The notes under the pieces: model-generated
Database searches by the model: none
Told to the model about the DNA's origin: nothing
The model's input: the letters and a program-made list of their open reading frames with translations, nothing else
From: Sycon ciliatum
Taxonomy: Eukaryota > Porifera > Calcarea > Leucosolenida > Sycettidae
Direction of reading: 5' to 3'
Assembly (NCBI RefSeq): GCF_964019385.1
Contig: NC_088645.1
Location: 17,414,180-17,478,179, forward strand
Length of the DNA: 64,000 nucleotides
Position numbers and translations under genes: made by a program
Shown here: in pieces, positions 31,851 to 42,137 of the stretch
Layout: each line of letters opens with the position of its first letter
Numbering within the stretch: position 1 is the stretch's first letter

Positions 31851-32142
31851 ATTTAGATCCATTCGCATCTCTTTGCCCTTGCCCACAGTGTGCGAAGAAC
31901 GCGAGTTCACCTTCTTGACGATAAAGCTTATGATGCTGCTGAGGCTTAGATGTGTTGTCGAAATACTCATGTTCATTGTACATTGGTACGTTACAAGTAA
32001 GGCACTGGTATTGCTTCCGGCATTCCTTGCCCCGATCATGGAGTAGAATCTGAATTTTGCAGTGGCATAATATCTTTGGCAGTTCCCAATCTGGAGGGAA
32101 AGGTTCAAGGACGCATTGACCGAGCATGCAAAATAAATTCAC
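31850..32142 (-). pseudogene. Possible piggyBac-like C-terminal Cys domain remnant
   Basis: A minus-strand frame contains CHCKIQILL, then RKQYQCLTCNVPMY and EYFDNTS. This resembles the Cys-rich end of piggyBac transposases (C-x-C, R-x-x-Y-x-C-x-x-C-x-VPLC), but the final Cys pair is absent and no DDD core was found nearby. Treat as a weak resemblance. Confidence 0.22.
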
Positions 32143-32149
32143 GTATCAG

Positions 32150-33740
32150 GGAAAATCTTCATTATGGAGAGGTTCAGTGACTTGTTTGCTTCATACGAAA
32201 CAAGCCAATGGGTGCAGTCTCGTCTCGTGTTAATCTCGTACGATTGGATTTGTTTAGTCTGGGCTGCTTGATTTGTGAGTAGCCCCGAGATTGCACTGCC
32301 CCAAATAAAATTGCATGCCGGCAGATCAAGAATTACGATCTGCAATCTGTTTGTAGTACCTGCAAGAATGTGCTGTACATGTATCGCATTTTCTCTGTTG
32401 TTGTTTCAGTTGCCCTCATGTTCCTAAAGAAAGGTTCAGTGACTCATTTGTTTCATACAAGACGATTCAATGATTCGGTCTGGCTTAGAATCTGTCGCTC
32501 TAGACGAAATCCATTCGTATCTCTATTGGAGAAATCATTATATTCACTGGTTATAAAATAGGGTTAAGACAAACATACAGAACAAATACCATCGGTCCCT
32601 TGATGTTCGTCCTAAAGAGGTTCGACTGGATATCATTCATCCTCACCAAAATATGTGTAACATTTTATTATTATGGAGTGCCTTGTTTATCTCCCAGTAC
32701 CTCCAACCATATATCCTTGCCCCTTGTATCCTCAGGATCAGTGTAGTAGTTGGAACGAGGTGTCAGACTCAACAATGTGTTTGTTTACATTTTAATTCAT
32801 GTTTATTGCTCCTACTTTGCTGTGTTGTTTTAGACAATCGTGGACTACCACTTTGAAGTCATTGAACTACTTCCAAAAGTTATATCGACATCAACAGGAT
32901 TACTATTTCAGTACAATATGATGCAGGATGACCTTACCACGACAACTAAACCCATAGCTACTTCAGAAGTACAATTATATACACAGAATCAACAAAAACA
33001 TCTGCGACACGCACCTGGTTACATTTCTCAAGTAAATCTGATTGAGGGTGGGGAAATCTGAATTATCTGAAAGACAAGACAATTTTATGACAGAGTCATG
33101 AAATTCTGCAACGGCAACATCCACAGAATGACCTGAATATTTAAAAAAAAGTATCACCACCACTACCCATTTGTTTCCCCTGCAGAAGAACATGATTATA
33201 CAATACGAGTCAAGTGCCATTTTCTGCAAGAAAAGGCTTGCCCATCAATGCGTCTAATACGGTATTGATGATGTAGAGGCCCTCATTTAGGTCATTCCAT
33301 TGGGGACATACTACATGATTGCAGTATTATAAGATATCCTTAGCTAAAAAAACAAAAGAAATTATTGCCCCCCCCCCCACTGAATAGATGTAGTATTATC
33401 ACCCTTTCTTTGTTTCGATCTTGTTCAATTTCTTTCACTTATATTTGTCCATATAAGATAAGTTCAAGTAGCTCCCATTCCTTTGTTACGTAGATTCACT
33501 GATGATTGTAACAAGAAAACAGTTCTGAAGGAATCCTCGCTTTCCCTTCCTTGTGTGCCTTGCGATAATCGTACAATATTTTACAATTACATGTCGACAT
33601 AATATATGAAATGCTTACTGTGCAATTAGTTGTCTTTGAAGCTATATTATATATTTATTACAACATCTCAAGACTCGGTGGAAACACCGGCCAATGTGAA
33701 GAGAGTGGTTGATTGCCAACCACGGCGATAAATAAAAGTA
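32150..33740. other. No recognised gene
   Basis: AT-rich sequence. A diverged phrase GGTTCAGTGACTTGTTTGCTTCATAC occurs at about 32,171 and 32,431. There is a poly(C) tract at 33,368-33,379. No exon was identified. Confidence 0.4.
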
Positions 33741-33758
33741 AGGGGAGATATTAAAAGA

Positions 33759-34217
33759 AATTATAGCAATAAAAACTGCTTTATGGCAGCTTTCTAAAAA
33801 ACGTTATTCTGTTCTAGTCCTGGGTGGCGTGGGTGCTTCCCCTTTAGAAAATGTATAAAATTGCTTTCCAAACTGCCTTGGACTCCGTCTAAAAAGTAAG
33901 AAATTAACAAAATGTGATTGCCGAAAATAAAAATTTCACACAAAACCTCACAATAATCACACACAGGATGTAAAAGCTAGAAGACCTTTTCCCCCGTGAT
34001 CCTCTTTCCCATGCATGCATGTTGGTGCAGTAGAAGTGTTGAAAGCAGTATTTCAAGTGTTGTGATTATTGTGAGGTTTTGTGTGAAATTTTAATTTTCG
34101 GCAATCACATTTTGTTAGTTTCTTACTTTTAAGACGGAGTCCAAGGCAGTTTGGAAAGCAATATTATTAATTTTCTAAAGGGGAAGCATCCAGGACTAGA
34201 GTTTTTATTGCTATAAT
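33759..34217. mobile_element. Foldback element
   Basis: Inverted arms from ATTATAGCAATAAAAACT (33,762) to CACAATAATCAC (about 33,960) and from GTGATTATTGTGAGG (about 34,061) to AGTTTTTATTGCTATAAT (34,217). The arms agree closely, including AACAAAATGTGATTGCCG. The left arm has an extra block of about 36 bp. The centre is about 95 bp of non-coding sequence. Confidence 0.75.
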
Positions 34218-34233
34218 GAGCATTGCCTTTAGC

Positions 34234-34541
34234 ATTACGGAGGATTAGCAAGACGAAATTCGCGTTCTCGTTCGCAAACATTTTTCAGTTCGAGAACTGG
34301 ATTGCGAACTTTCGCATTTTTCGTTCGGAAAAGTAGTCGGAACACGAATCGCGGATTCGTGTCAGGGCAGTCATAAATTTACCATGCTGTACTGTCTGTA
34401 CACAATGGACGTCGTGTCAACGTCATGCATGTGCGAATTCTGTTTGATAATCCTTCTCATAACGCGAATTCCGTCACTGAGTTTTACTTTCCTTGGAGAG
34501 CGAAAGCAAACGCAAATTTCGTGTTGCTAGTCATCCGTATT
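34234..34541. mobile_element. MITE of about 310 bp
   Basis: The left end TACGGAGGATTAGCAAGACG plus AAATTCGCGTT is matched by the inverted right end TACGGATGACTAGCAACACG plus AAATTTGCGTT over about 43 bp. The interior is rich in TTCGTTCG and has no ORF. A TA dinucleotide at each edge may be the target duplication. Confidence 0.55.
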
Positions 34542-34552
34542 ATCGCAGCAAA

Positions 34553-34640
34553 CGAGAGAGCTTGGAAGCTCAGGGCCCTACGCTATGCTTTTTTGCCTAG
34601 CTCATCCTGCATGTTATTAGAACTGATGGAAATGTTTTTT
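34553..34640 (+). repeat. Solo end of the B-box/inverted-repeat family
   Basis: AACGAGAGAGCTTGGAAGCT, then GGGCCCTACGCTATGCTTTTTT and GCCTAGCTCATC, continuing into TGCATGTTATTAGAACTGATG as in the 24.8-26.0 kb element. Confidence 0.65.
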
Positions 34641-34814
34641 CCTTTGATTGGCTACTAGCCTTTAAGGTGCTCTTCTAATTCGCACTTAGTGCTTTTTGCG
34701 TCCCTCAAAATATGCTGAAAAAGTGCTCTTTTCTCAGTGAAAACAGGCAAAAAGTGCTCTTTTTTCAGTGAAGCATAGCCATGATCCATGTTCAGATATC
34801 AACCCGAGCTGATA

Positions 34815-36590
34815 AGTTGTTGGTTGGTTGGTTTTTATTTCACTTCGCACATTCAAACGGGATGACGACCCAATAAAATGACGGCGAAGGCTTAGCCTAG
34901 AAGTGGCTATGAAAGAACATAGTAAAAGCTATGGAAGCACATAGTAAGAGAATTGGATACTAATATCTGCGGGTAAACGGGGGGAGAGAGAGAGAATACG
35001 ATGTATCTGTGATACTACGTGCGGGTTACTGAACTGCACGGGGAGGGAGAGCAGAGCGATCAGCAGCAACTCGAACTACTCCCTACAGGCGTATGGTACA
35101 CATGCATGCTTAAACTCAGGTAGCCGGGTAATTGTGCGGACCTCACCAGGGAGAGCGTTCCACAGCAGAGCACCAGCAACAGAAAATCTCCGCTGACCGC
35201 GGCGGCTACGGTTTGCCTGGCTTAGTAGGCCATTTGACTGCTGATGGCGGGTAGGGGTGCCTTGTGCCGGGGTCAGAAGCTGGGCGAGCACAGGGCTGGT
35301 GCGGGCGTGGATGCACCGCCAGATGGTGATCAATATTTTCTGCCTGTAGAGCTCGCTGACACGGTACAGGGAGTGAGCAGTTAGCAGCGGCTGCATGGCT
35401 GTCCGGGGCGGGTTGCCATCGATACAGCGGATGGCTCTGTTTTGCGTGGTTTGCAGTCGATTCAGAGTGAATACGCACTCTTCCATTTATGGGTCCATGA
35501 GAGGCAAAACAGGAAGTAAAGTTCAAAAACCCACTTTTTACAGCATTGTGTACCCGGTCGTGCAAGCTTCACCAGCCTGTTGCCCCCCCCCCCCCCAAAA
35601 AAGCAGCGTGCAAAGGCCCATCGAGCACTCGGAAAATGTGATCGCATGCATGAGCAACGGACAACTGTACAGACTTGCCGATACTTTTATCGTCTTCAGC
35701 AGCGACAACTTAGTCAGAAACAGCTCTAAAAACAATTGTGAGCTCCTACTTGCCACGACACTTCTAAAATATGACTGTTTTTCGAACTGGGACCCCGCAC
35801 TATTATTGTCTTCCAAGTGAGGCGTGCATTTGCCTGACTCCGTGTGAGAAGATTCTTGTAGTACTGGGTCCTGAGGCGTCGGGACATTCGCTTAGCCTCG
35901 GCTCGTGCTGATTTGAATACAGTTCGCAGAGCCATATCAGTCGGCGACGCTCGCCAGCGACGATGTGTTGCTTTGCGAAGTAGAATAGCGTCGTGGAGGG
36001 CAGGTATTTTCCAAAGGACAGGGCGTGCGGGAGGAAGATTTAAGCCGATACGCTCGGACAGGAGCGTGCACGTCCAAAGCGGAAACAATCTTGTTAGTCC
36101 AAGAATACCACATGGCATCCGCAGTCTGAGCGGTTGAAACATTCTCCAGGTCACAATGATGCAAGTCATGAGCGAATTGGTTCATATCGATCCTTGCTAG
36201 GTTACGACCGCACTTGACAGCAGGAGGTTCCACAGTGCACTTGAAAGGTAGGTCAATTACGACCGCAAAGTGGTCACTGATGGTACAAGGGAGAACGTGC
36301 AGGAGGTTATCGCTCCATCCACAGCTAGAGCGAGATCCAGTGTTGTTCTGCTGCCGTGGGAGGCAATGCGGGTAGTGTCCTGCACCTTGTTGCTGATATT
36401 GAACTGGTCGCAGAAGCGATGTAAATTGTCGAGCCGGCTTACGTCGACATTGAAGTTGCCCGTTAAAATCAGCGGGGACGATGGCATTGACGCCGCTGCT
36501 GTGTCAACTGCGTTGGACAAGTCCTGCCAAAACTGTACTGGCGTACCTGGAGGTCGATACACTCCTCCTAGGAGAACATCCACTTGTACA
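34815..36590 (-). pseudogene. Decayed LINE (endonuclease and C-terminus; RT deleted)
   Basis: On the minus strand, an endonuclease part (36,257-36,590: LLGGVYRPPGTPVQFWQDL, ILTGNFNVDVSRL) is followed by the linker region (35,726-36,230: ALHDAILLRKATHRRW, RLRTQYYKNLLT). After a gap containing poly(C) comes the C-terminal segment (35,076-35,486: RLQTTQNRAIRCIDG, ALLWNALPGEVRTITRL). The whole RT core is missing between about 35,500 and 35,720. The 3' UTR runs to about 34,815 and ends in AACC repeats rather than poly(A). Frameshifts separate the pieces. Confidence 0.75.
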
Positions 36591-36735
36591 TGTACGTTAG
36601 AGCGTACACTTGGCGGCGGGCAGCTAGGCTCTGTAGCAAGGCGTCAGGACCAATATTAACAAGGGCCTTCCGCTGTACTCGGTCGAGAGTTTGCAGGTGA
36701 GAGTTGGCTGCGCCCACCCATATCAGGATTGTCCG
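36591..36735 (-). pseudogene. LINE C-terminal fragment
   Basis: The minus-strand peptide ILIWVGAANSHLQTLDRVQR, then KALVNIGPDALLQSL, is close to the post-RT region of the intact LINE (WMGAAQSHLQRLNNVQRRAL). It abuts the endonuclease part of the neighbouring LINE directly and is probably the far end of the LINE interrupted at 37-41 kb. Confidence 0.6.
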
Positions 36736-36794
36736 TTGTCAAGCGTCCTTCACGACCAAGAAAACTTGATGCTCGACGCAAAAATCCTAGCCTG

Positions 36795-37373
36795 TGTAAT
36801 TTTAATTTTTTTAATTAATTTTATTTATGGATTCCCCAAAAGCGAAGGCCTAAGTCGGGGGGTCTCCGTTCATGGCTTACTGGGAATAGATCTGCAAAAT
36901 TATAACATATAGATTGAGAAGAGGAAGGGTTATAACAAATGCATACTGTAGAAATCGGCCATACCATTCTTTACTACTTCAAATTATGAAGTTTGTACCG
37001 CCGAAGTCGCAACTTCTAAGTTCGGACTTCAAATTATGTTATAGAAACTCTGGAAGGAATGAAACCAGCGGGTTTGAAGCGGGTGTTGGCAAAGATGGTA
37101 CGGACACGAGACACAAAGCAATGACTATTTTGGGTGGTTCTAATGTCAGTGGGGAGATAATTCCAGGTGGCAGCGGTAACAAAGAGGAAGGTGGCACGCG
37201 AGTAGCTGTTCGCCCTGGCAGGCGGTACAAGTTGGAGAGGGCGCCGCGCGCTGGTGGAGAGACTATAGCCCAGCTCCATAAGGGCAGTGGTCTGGTGGTG
37301 GACCAGGTGACGGAGCTCCCGGAGGCACTGGATGTGTCGCCGCCATGCCAGACTGGGCCATTGCAGGTGCCCG
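36795..37373 (-). pseudogene. 5'-truncated LINE end of another family
   Basis: The minus-strand C-terminal peptide (37,034-37,279) includes AATWNYLPTDIRTTQN, a typical LINE end. A 3' UTR follows and an AT-rich tail lies near 36,797-36,830. It appears inserted between two parts of the older LINE. Confidence 0.5.
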
Positions 37374-37613
37374 TTTCACCTTCTTCTGCCTTCCTATCAC
37401 TGCACACCTTGTACGCGCCTATCACTCCACACCTATGTACGCACCTATCACTGCACAGCTTGTGCGCGCCTATCAGTTGCACACCTTGTGCAACTTCTAG
37501 CTCTTACTGTTCACGGCTAACCTTGGTACCTGTTATTCTACTTACTGTATATAACTGCTTCTTTACTAATAAAGAGACGATGATTCCTCAGCCGACTAAG
37601 TGAGACGGTTACA
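37374..37613 (+). repeat. 5' LTR of the deleted chromovirus
   Basis: Ends CGGTTACA. The first bases expected from the 3' LTR (TGTAACCATTA) are missing or altered. Confidence 0.7.
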
Positions 37614-37627
37614 TCTGTAGCAAGAGG

Positions 37628-38216
37628 ATGGTTATCAATGGTTATCTTCAGTTTGCACTCGTTCCTTCCGACGCCTGCTGTCTTATCGTTCCTGGTACTC
37701 AGTTTACTGGTTTTTGCCGCTTTTCGGGAGCTGCTGCGAGTTGCTAGGCTACTAGCCAACGGTTCAACACTAGCAACAGTACCTGTGACTCCTTGGAAGG
37801 GTATTGTAGCCACGGTCAACCAGAATCGGCCTACCTCCAGACCTCGGCCCTGTACGAAGGAGCCTCAATTGTTCGGTGGCGAGGCAAACCAGTTCAAGGA
37901 GTGGTCTTTCGCTATCGAATTGGCTCTCAGGTCCCTGGAATTAGGCAGTTCGGATAGAGAAGTGAACTATGCCGCTAGTTTCCTTATAGGCGACGCTCGC
38001 CTTTGGCTTATCTCTTCCCTGGAAGCTGGTGAAACCTTTCCTGACTGGCCGTCACTAAGAGATGCGCTTGCTAAGGTATACGGTCCAAGCCTTCAGGTTC
38101 CTGAGTTGGACGAGCACTCAAGGGCGCTGCTGTTCACCAACGGGCTGCACGGCGATGTCCGAGAACAGGTACTTCGTGACCATCCTTCACCCAGTGTCAC
38201 CCAGATTCACCCATAG
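37628..38216 (+). pseudogene. Gag fragment of the deleted chromovirus
   Basis: Begins with a hydrophobic stretch (VLSFLVLSLLVFAAF) and continues into the same Gag core as the intact element at 54.3 kb: QFKEWSFAIELALRSLELG, NYAASFLIGDARLWLISS, then LQVPELDEHSRALLFTNGL. About 25 residues between KVYG and LQVPEL are deleted in-frame relative to the intact Gag. The ORF runs into the repeat after LRDHPSPSVTQ. There is no zinc knuckle. Confidence 0.75.
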
Positions 38217-38350
38217 TCACCCAGTCACCAAGTCACCAAGTCACGGAGATATGGAGACACCAAGTCTCCAAGTCACGGAGTCACCCAGAATCACCCAGTC
38301 ACCAAGTCACCCAGTCCTGGAGTCACCCAGTCAGCTAATGGGTCTCATCT
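38185..38350 (+). repeat. CACCCAGTCACCAAGT repeat
   Basis: An irregular short tandem array occupying the deletion junction of the retroelement. Confidence 0.8.
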
Positions 38351-38369
38351 CACCCAGTCAGGTAAATTC

Positions 38370-38691
38370 CCGTAATGACAATGCATATCGCCTAAACCTG
38401 CCGACAACCTTACGCTGCCACCCTGTGTTCAATGTGACCGCGCTGAAACCATACTAACCGAAAGCAATTCATTGGCGCCGCCAGCCGCCTCCGCCGCTTA
38501 TAACTGATTTGGACGGCAAAACAAGGTAGAGTGTTGAGGAAATCTTGGATCACCGAGGATGCAAAGGCACACCCGAGTTTTGCTTAAGTGGAAGGGTTAT
38601 GATGAGACAACCTGGGAGCCAGAAAAATTTCTCAAGGACGAGTCCGGAAGAGACGTTGTTCCACTTAGAACTTATAAAGGAAATTTATCCT
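38370..38691 (+). pseudogene. Chromodomain remnant of Pol
   Basis: Frames here encode NAYRLNLPTTLRCHPVFNVT (end of integrase), then after frameshifts LKWKGYDETTWEPEKFLKDE, the aromatic-cage strand of a chromodomain, ending near VVPLRTY. It matches the C-terminus of the intact Pol. Confidence 0.7.
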
Positions 38692-38752
38692 GAATTGTAT
38701 TCTTAAGTATTTCATTCTATTATGTTTTGCACAATCGAGAGGAGGGGGATGG

Positions 38753-38977
38753 TGTAACCATTACACCTTCTTCTGCCTTCCTATCACTGCACACCTACAT
38801 GTATGTACGCGCCTATCACTGCACAGCTTGTGCGCGCCTATCAGTTGCACACCTTGTGCAACTTCTAGCACTTACTGTTCACGGCTAACCTTGGCACCTA
38901 TTATTCTACTTTATGTATAAAACTGCTTCTTTACTAAGAGACGATGATTCCTCAGCCGACTAAGTGAGACGTTTACA
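38753..38977 (+). repeat. 3' LTR of the deleted chromovirus
   Basis: 225 bp from TGTAACCATTACACC to GTTTACA. Confidence 0.8.
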
Positions 38978-39540
38978 GCCGGGCTACAGCACGAAGAGAA
39001 ACATTGCGGAGATGGCGTCTGAAGGTGAGTTTGCTGTCGAAGGTCACTCCCAGGAGCTTCAGCTCGTCCCCGCAGGGAATATCATGGGCTCCGAATGTTA
39101 GGTCTGGGAATGGCCAGGTGTTGCGGTGGTGGCCAATATGCAGCAGCTGCGACTTTGTCGGCTTAAAGTGAACATGCCATTGTTCTCCCCAGCTACTCAA
39201 TCGATCCAGGCTAGATTGCATGTCTGCAATACCTGCCAGCGGAGTCATCTCTGGATCGTATGATGGTGTACAGCGTAGTGTCATATGCGTACACGCCCAT
39301 TCGCGTTGATGGGGAAAGACAGGTGTCAGCATCGTTGACATACATCATGAATAAGGTGGATCCGAGAATGCTGCCTTTGAGCATTGACGATTGCGCTTAG
39401 TGTGCGATTCCGCAGATAGTCCCGTAGCCACTGGAGTAGGCCACCGCCAATACTGAGAGTGGCCGCTTTGTGTAGGATGCCAGGGTGCGACACGCGGTCA
39501 AACGCACACGCAATGTCGACAGCCAGGACGTGGACACAGC
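38978..39540 (-). pseudogene. LINE RT fragment, interrupted
   Basis: The minus strand reads VLAVDIACAFDRVSHPGI, then LLQWLRDYLRNRTLSAIV, a degraded YADD region, then LSSWGEQWHVHFKPTKSQ and LKLLGVTFDSKLTFRRHL up to the LTR at 38,977. It is truncated at both sides by the LTR elements; the missing upstream codons (LVLVAV) resume at 41,255 beyond the second element. Confidence 0.75.
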
Positions 39541-39857
39541 TGTAATGGGTAGCCGAGTGGTAGGCGCGGTGAAATCAACAAAAATTACTTTTATTTTACT
39601 TCTTTCAGATGCACACCTGAGATATAATTATTAGTGAAAGAAGAAACGGCAAAATAACTGACTTTCTCTCCGGCGCACACCTGGAGGTTGAATAGCTCGT
39701 TATTATCAAAATCTCTCATCTTCTTCAAAACAGAAATGCGCAGCCGCTTTTATGCAGCAGACGCCGTACGCTTACATACGGAGATACACTAACTATACAT
39801 CAGGCAAAGCTCCGTATTAGTTCCGTACTACTTCCGTATTGGTCGGGCAGGGATACT
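39541..39857 (-). repeat. LTR (3') of the ubiquitin-bearing element
   Basis: Begins TGTAATGGGTAGCCG on the plus strand. It differs from the other LTR at only about six positions. Confidence 0.8.
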
Positions 39858-40342
39858 ACCCCCTCCCTTTCTACAGATAATCACGCCCTCGTGATTTTCA
39901 AAAAATTAGTGAAGAGTTATGAACACAGCGTCAACCGGAAGATGGCAAATTATATCGGAAATGATAACGTTTAGAGTAGACAGAAGAAATGAACTGATAA
40001 CAAATCATAAAGTAGAAGCACACCAGGTTCACACGATCTCACGGGGTTAAAAGGGGAAAGAAATGTCCTCCAAATAGGACCTGAAAAACCACAGCACTCT
40101 TGCTACACAACGCTGGCACAACCCGCCAGGAACATCGCAGGTCAAAAACCGAACTGAATACACTATACCTATAAGGGGCGTTGTCACACACATTGTCCCA
40201 CGTTAGCTGGGTAAACCGTGGCTCACCATGATCAGACGCCTACCAAACTAAACTGGATTCACACACTCGCATAAAGGAAGACTGAAAAGAACAGGGAGAC
40301 TGAAGGAAGAGAGGAAAGAAAATGCCATACCTAGAATCAGCG

Positions 40343-40660
40343 TTAGTAACCACGGCGGCGGCTGGAGCTACAGCGGAGGGCGAGCCAGGTTTTATCTTCG
40401 TCTTGGTTGAGCCGGGCACTCAGAGCGGCTAGCTCGGCGTCAGACAAATAACCTCCCTCCTCGTCTTGAATCGAGGTCTTCACATTGTCGATAGCATTGC
40501 TCTGCGCGACGTAAAGAGTGATGGTCTAGCCAGGAAGAGTGTCGACGAAAATCTGCATCCCACCACGGAGGCGAAGTACCAAGTGAAGAGTGGGCTCCTG
40601 CTTCCGACTGCTGATCTTGGGGACTACCCTCCTTGTCTTGGGCAGCAGCCTGCCTGTTGT
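40343..40660 (-). pseudogene. Ubiquitin-derived sequence captured in the LTR element
   Basis: In minus sense, AQDKEGSPQDQQ (40,609-40,644) matches the ubiquitin segment around IQDKEGIPPDQQ. After a frameshift, TLHLVLRLRGG follows (40,559-40,591), joined directly to MQIFVDTLPG (starting at 40,558) as in head-to-tail polyubiquitin. The second unit then has a TAG where ubiquitin has K11, followed by TITLYV and a diverged AIDNVKTSIQDEEG. From there the frame leaves ubiquitin for a short tail (LSDAELAALSARLNQDEDK) ending at 40,343. The first unit is internally shortened. It cannot make working ubiquitin as it stands. The source was presumably a host polyubiquitin gene or transcript. Confidence 0.75.
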
Positions 40661-40737
40661 CGTCCTCATCAGCTTCGCCATCACCACCGGTAGTATACAT
40701 GTAGGTAGGGGGTCGCTTGGAATCGCCATCGGAGTCT

Positions 40738-40842
40738 TCAGTGTGCCGTGCGGAGAGAAGGGTGATCCACGCTAGCACCCTGACTGAGCTGCAGGCTAAT
40801 AAGCAGTGCCAGGCCGAGGAAGGCAAGAAACATGATTCTCAT
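40738..40842 (-). CDS. Signal-peptide-like short ORF
   Basis: 34 codons from MRIMFLAFLGLALLISLQ to a stop at about 40,738. The basic residue, hydrophobic core and small-residue end (SQGAS) form a textbook secretion signal. It lies upstream of the ubiquitin-derived block on the same strand but in another frame, and an acidic linker frame (EDSDGDSK, DGEADEDDN) lies between them. It may be the head of a once-continuous secreted fusion. Confidence 0.4.
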   Translation of the reverse strand: MRIMFLAFLGLALLISLQLSQGASVDHPSLRTAH

Positions 40843-40935
40843 CTTGATTCGTCGCACGGAGCTGTAGCGGGTTGAGCCATGGGGGTCTGGGGTCGAATCA
40901 CGTTGTTTTATTTAAAACTACACCGCTGCCACCAA

Positions 40936-41252
40936 TGTAATGGGTAGCCGAGTGGTAGGCGCGGTGAAATCAACAAAAATTACTTTTATTCTACTTCTTT
41001 AAGATACACACCTGAGATATAATTATTAGTGAAAGAAGAAACGGCAAAATAACTGACTTTCTCTCTGGTGCACACCTGGAGGTTGAATAGCTCGTTATTA
41101 TCAAAATCTCTCATCTTCTTCAAAACAGAAATGCGCAGCCGCTTTTATGCAGCAGACGCCGTACGCTTACATACGGAGATACACTAACTATACATCAGGC
41201 AAAGCTCCGTATTAGTTCCGTACTACTTCCGTATTGGTCGGGCAGGGATACT
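40936..41252 (-). repeat. LTR (5') of the ubiquitin-bearing element
   Basis: Second copy of the 317-bp repeat. The primer site adjoins its inner edge. Confidence 0.8.
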
Positions 41253-41254
41253 CC

Positions 41255-41700
41255 ACAGCCACCAGAACCAGCTGCCAGCGACCAGACTCGGTGTCTGAGA
41301 AAGTTAGCACTGTCTAAGGCGAGAACCTATTGCGTACATGTATGGTCTTTGTTTGCGTGTGTGTGGAGGGGGGGGGGGGGGGAGCTGAGAGTGTCATCAC
41401 GTGTCTACTAATATTCTGGAGGTATTCTGGAGACATACATGTACACGTGCCTACATGTACACTTACTCTGTACCTGAATGACTGTACAATAATGATCATT
41501 CTGTGTACATCTACATTGTATTTGATTGTGTCTGGCGGCTGAGCTACTGAACGAGGGCATGACCTTAGGAGGACATGGAGAATGCAGTGCGCACGGGCAA
41601 AACCGTTTAACCATAAACCCTGCAAGAAGCCATGAATTAAACCACATGGCGTATCAGCTTCAGACACGAGATATACCCAGGTCTAAAGTACATGAATAAC
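41255..41700. other. LINE edge, poly(G) tract, otherwise empty
   Basis: 41,255-41,300 resumes the LINE RT codons. A poly(G) run is at about 41,365-41,381 and ACATGTAC palindromes lie near 41,435-41,465. No gene. Confidence 0.5.
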
Positions 41701-41707
41701 TACTTAC

Positions 41708-42137
41708 CTACACATATGGTTCTATTACTAGTATCCCTCGACGCAATTACACGAGTAGGACCCCATACTGTTCACGCATCTTCTAGGATCTTGCGCAGAG
41801 TACGCAACACAGTGGTGAGGTGTAAGAGAGCATTCATCAATATCCTGGCATTGAAATCGGTCTCCCTTCTTGACAATCTCATAACCTTGCCGGCAAATAC
41901 ACTGATAGGCTCCAGGAGTGTTCACACAGTCTGGCTCATTATCCCTGCGGATATATCCATAGCAAGGCGTAGAAGACAAAGCGCATTCATTGATGTCGTT
42001 GCAAATATGGCCATATCCATGTCGATATCCACGCGGGCAAGTCCTCGTACAGCTGAAGGATCCCCACGTGTTTGTACAATATGAAGGGTTGTAATATCCA
42101 TAGCAGAGATGATTCGATGCTGAACATTCATCGTGAT
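41708..42137 (-). CDS. cbEGF-repeat exon, copy 1 (probably damaged)
   Basis: The acceptor TCCCTTCAG|ATCACG and donor TAG|GTAAGTA bound the exon. It encodes three extracellular calcium-binding EGF modules: DHDECSASNHLCYGYY..., DINECALSSTPC...CVNTPGAYQCICRQGY and DIDECSLTPHHC...CVNSMGSYSCNCVEGY. D/N-x-D/N-E and the C-x-N-x-x-G-x-Y/F pattern mark Ca binding and Asn hydroxylation. After VEGY the frame hits TAG TAA TAG. The same place in copy 2 reads on to the sixth Cys, and copy 1 lacks about 18 bp there. Either the protein ends early or the copy is dead. Downstream exons are absent to the left, where retroelements begin. Confidence 0.75.

Larger units (their letters stand above)
37374..38977 (+). 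mobile_element. Deleted Ty3/Gypsy chromovirus
   Basis: LTRs at 37,374-37,613 (outer edge eroded) and 38,753-38,977 share most of about 225 bp, from CACCTTCTTCTGCCTTCCTA to GACTAAGTGAGACG-TTACA. A primer site like that of the intact element (TGTAGCAAGAGGATGG) and a purine tract (GGAGGGGGATGG) are present. Only the gag start and the chromodomain end remain, joined by a short CACCCAGTCACCAAGT repeat. It is inserted in LINE sequence on the opposite strand. Confidence 0.8.
39541..41254 (-). mobile_element. Non-autonomous LTR element carrying ubiquitin-derived sequence
   Basis: The direct terminal repeats of 317 bp (39,541-39,857 and 40,936-41,252) are about 98% identical. In the minus sense the internal region starts with a primer site (TTGGTGGCAGCGGTG, 40,921-40,935) and ends with the purine tract AGAAAGGGAGGGGGTAG. 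ACAGC flanks at 39,536-39,540 and 41,255-41,259, a 5-bp target duplication inside LINE coding sequence. There is no gag, protease, RT or integrase. The roughly 1,080-bp interior instead encodes a signal-peptide-like ORF and broken ubiquitin-like units. The exact LTR tip on the 41,252 side is uncertain by 2 bp. Confidence 0.75.
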
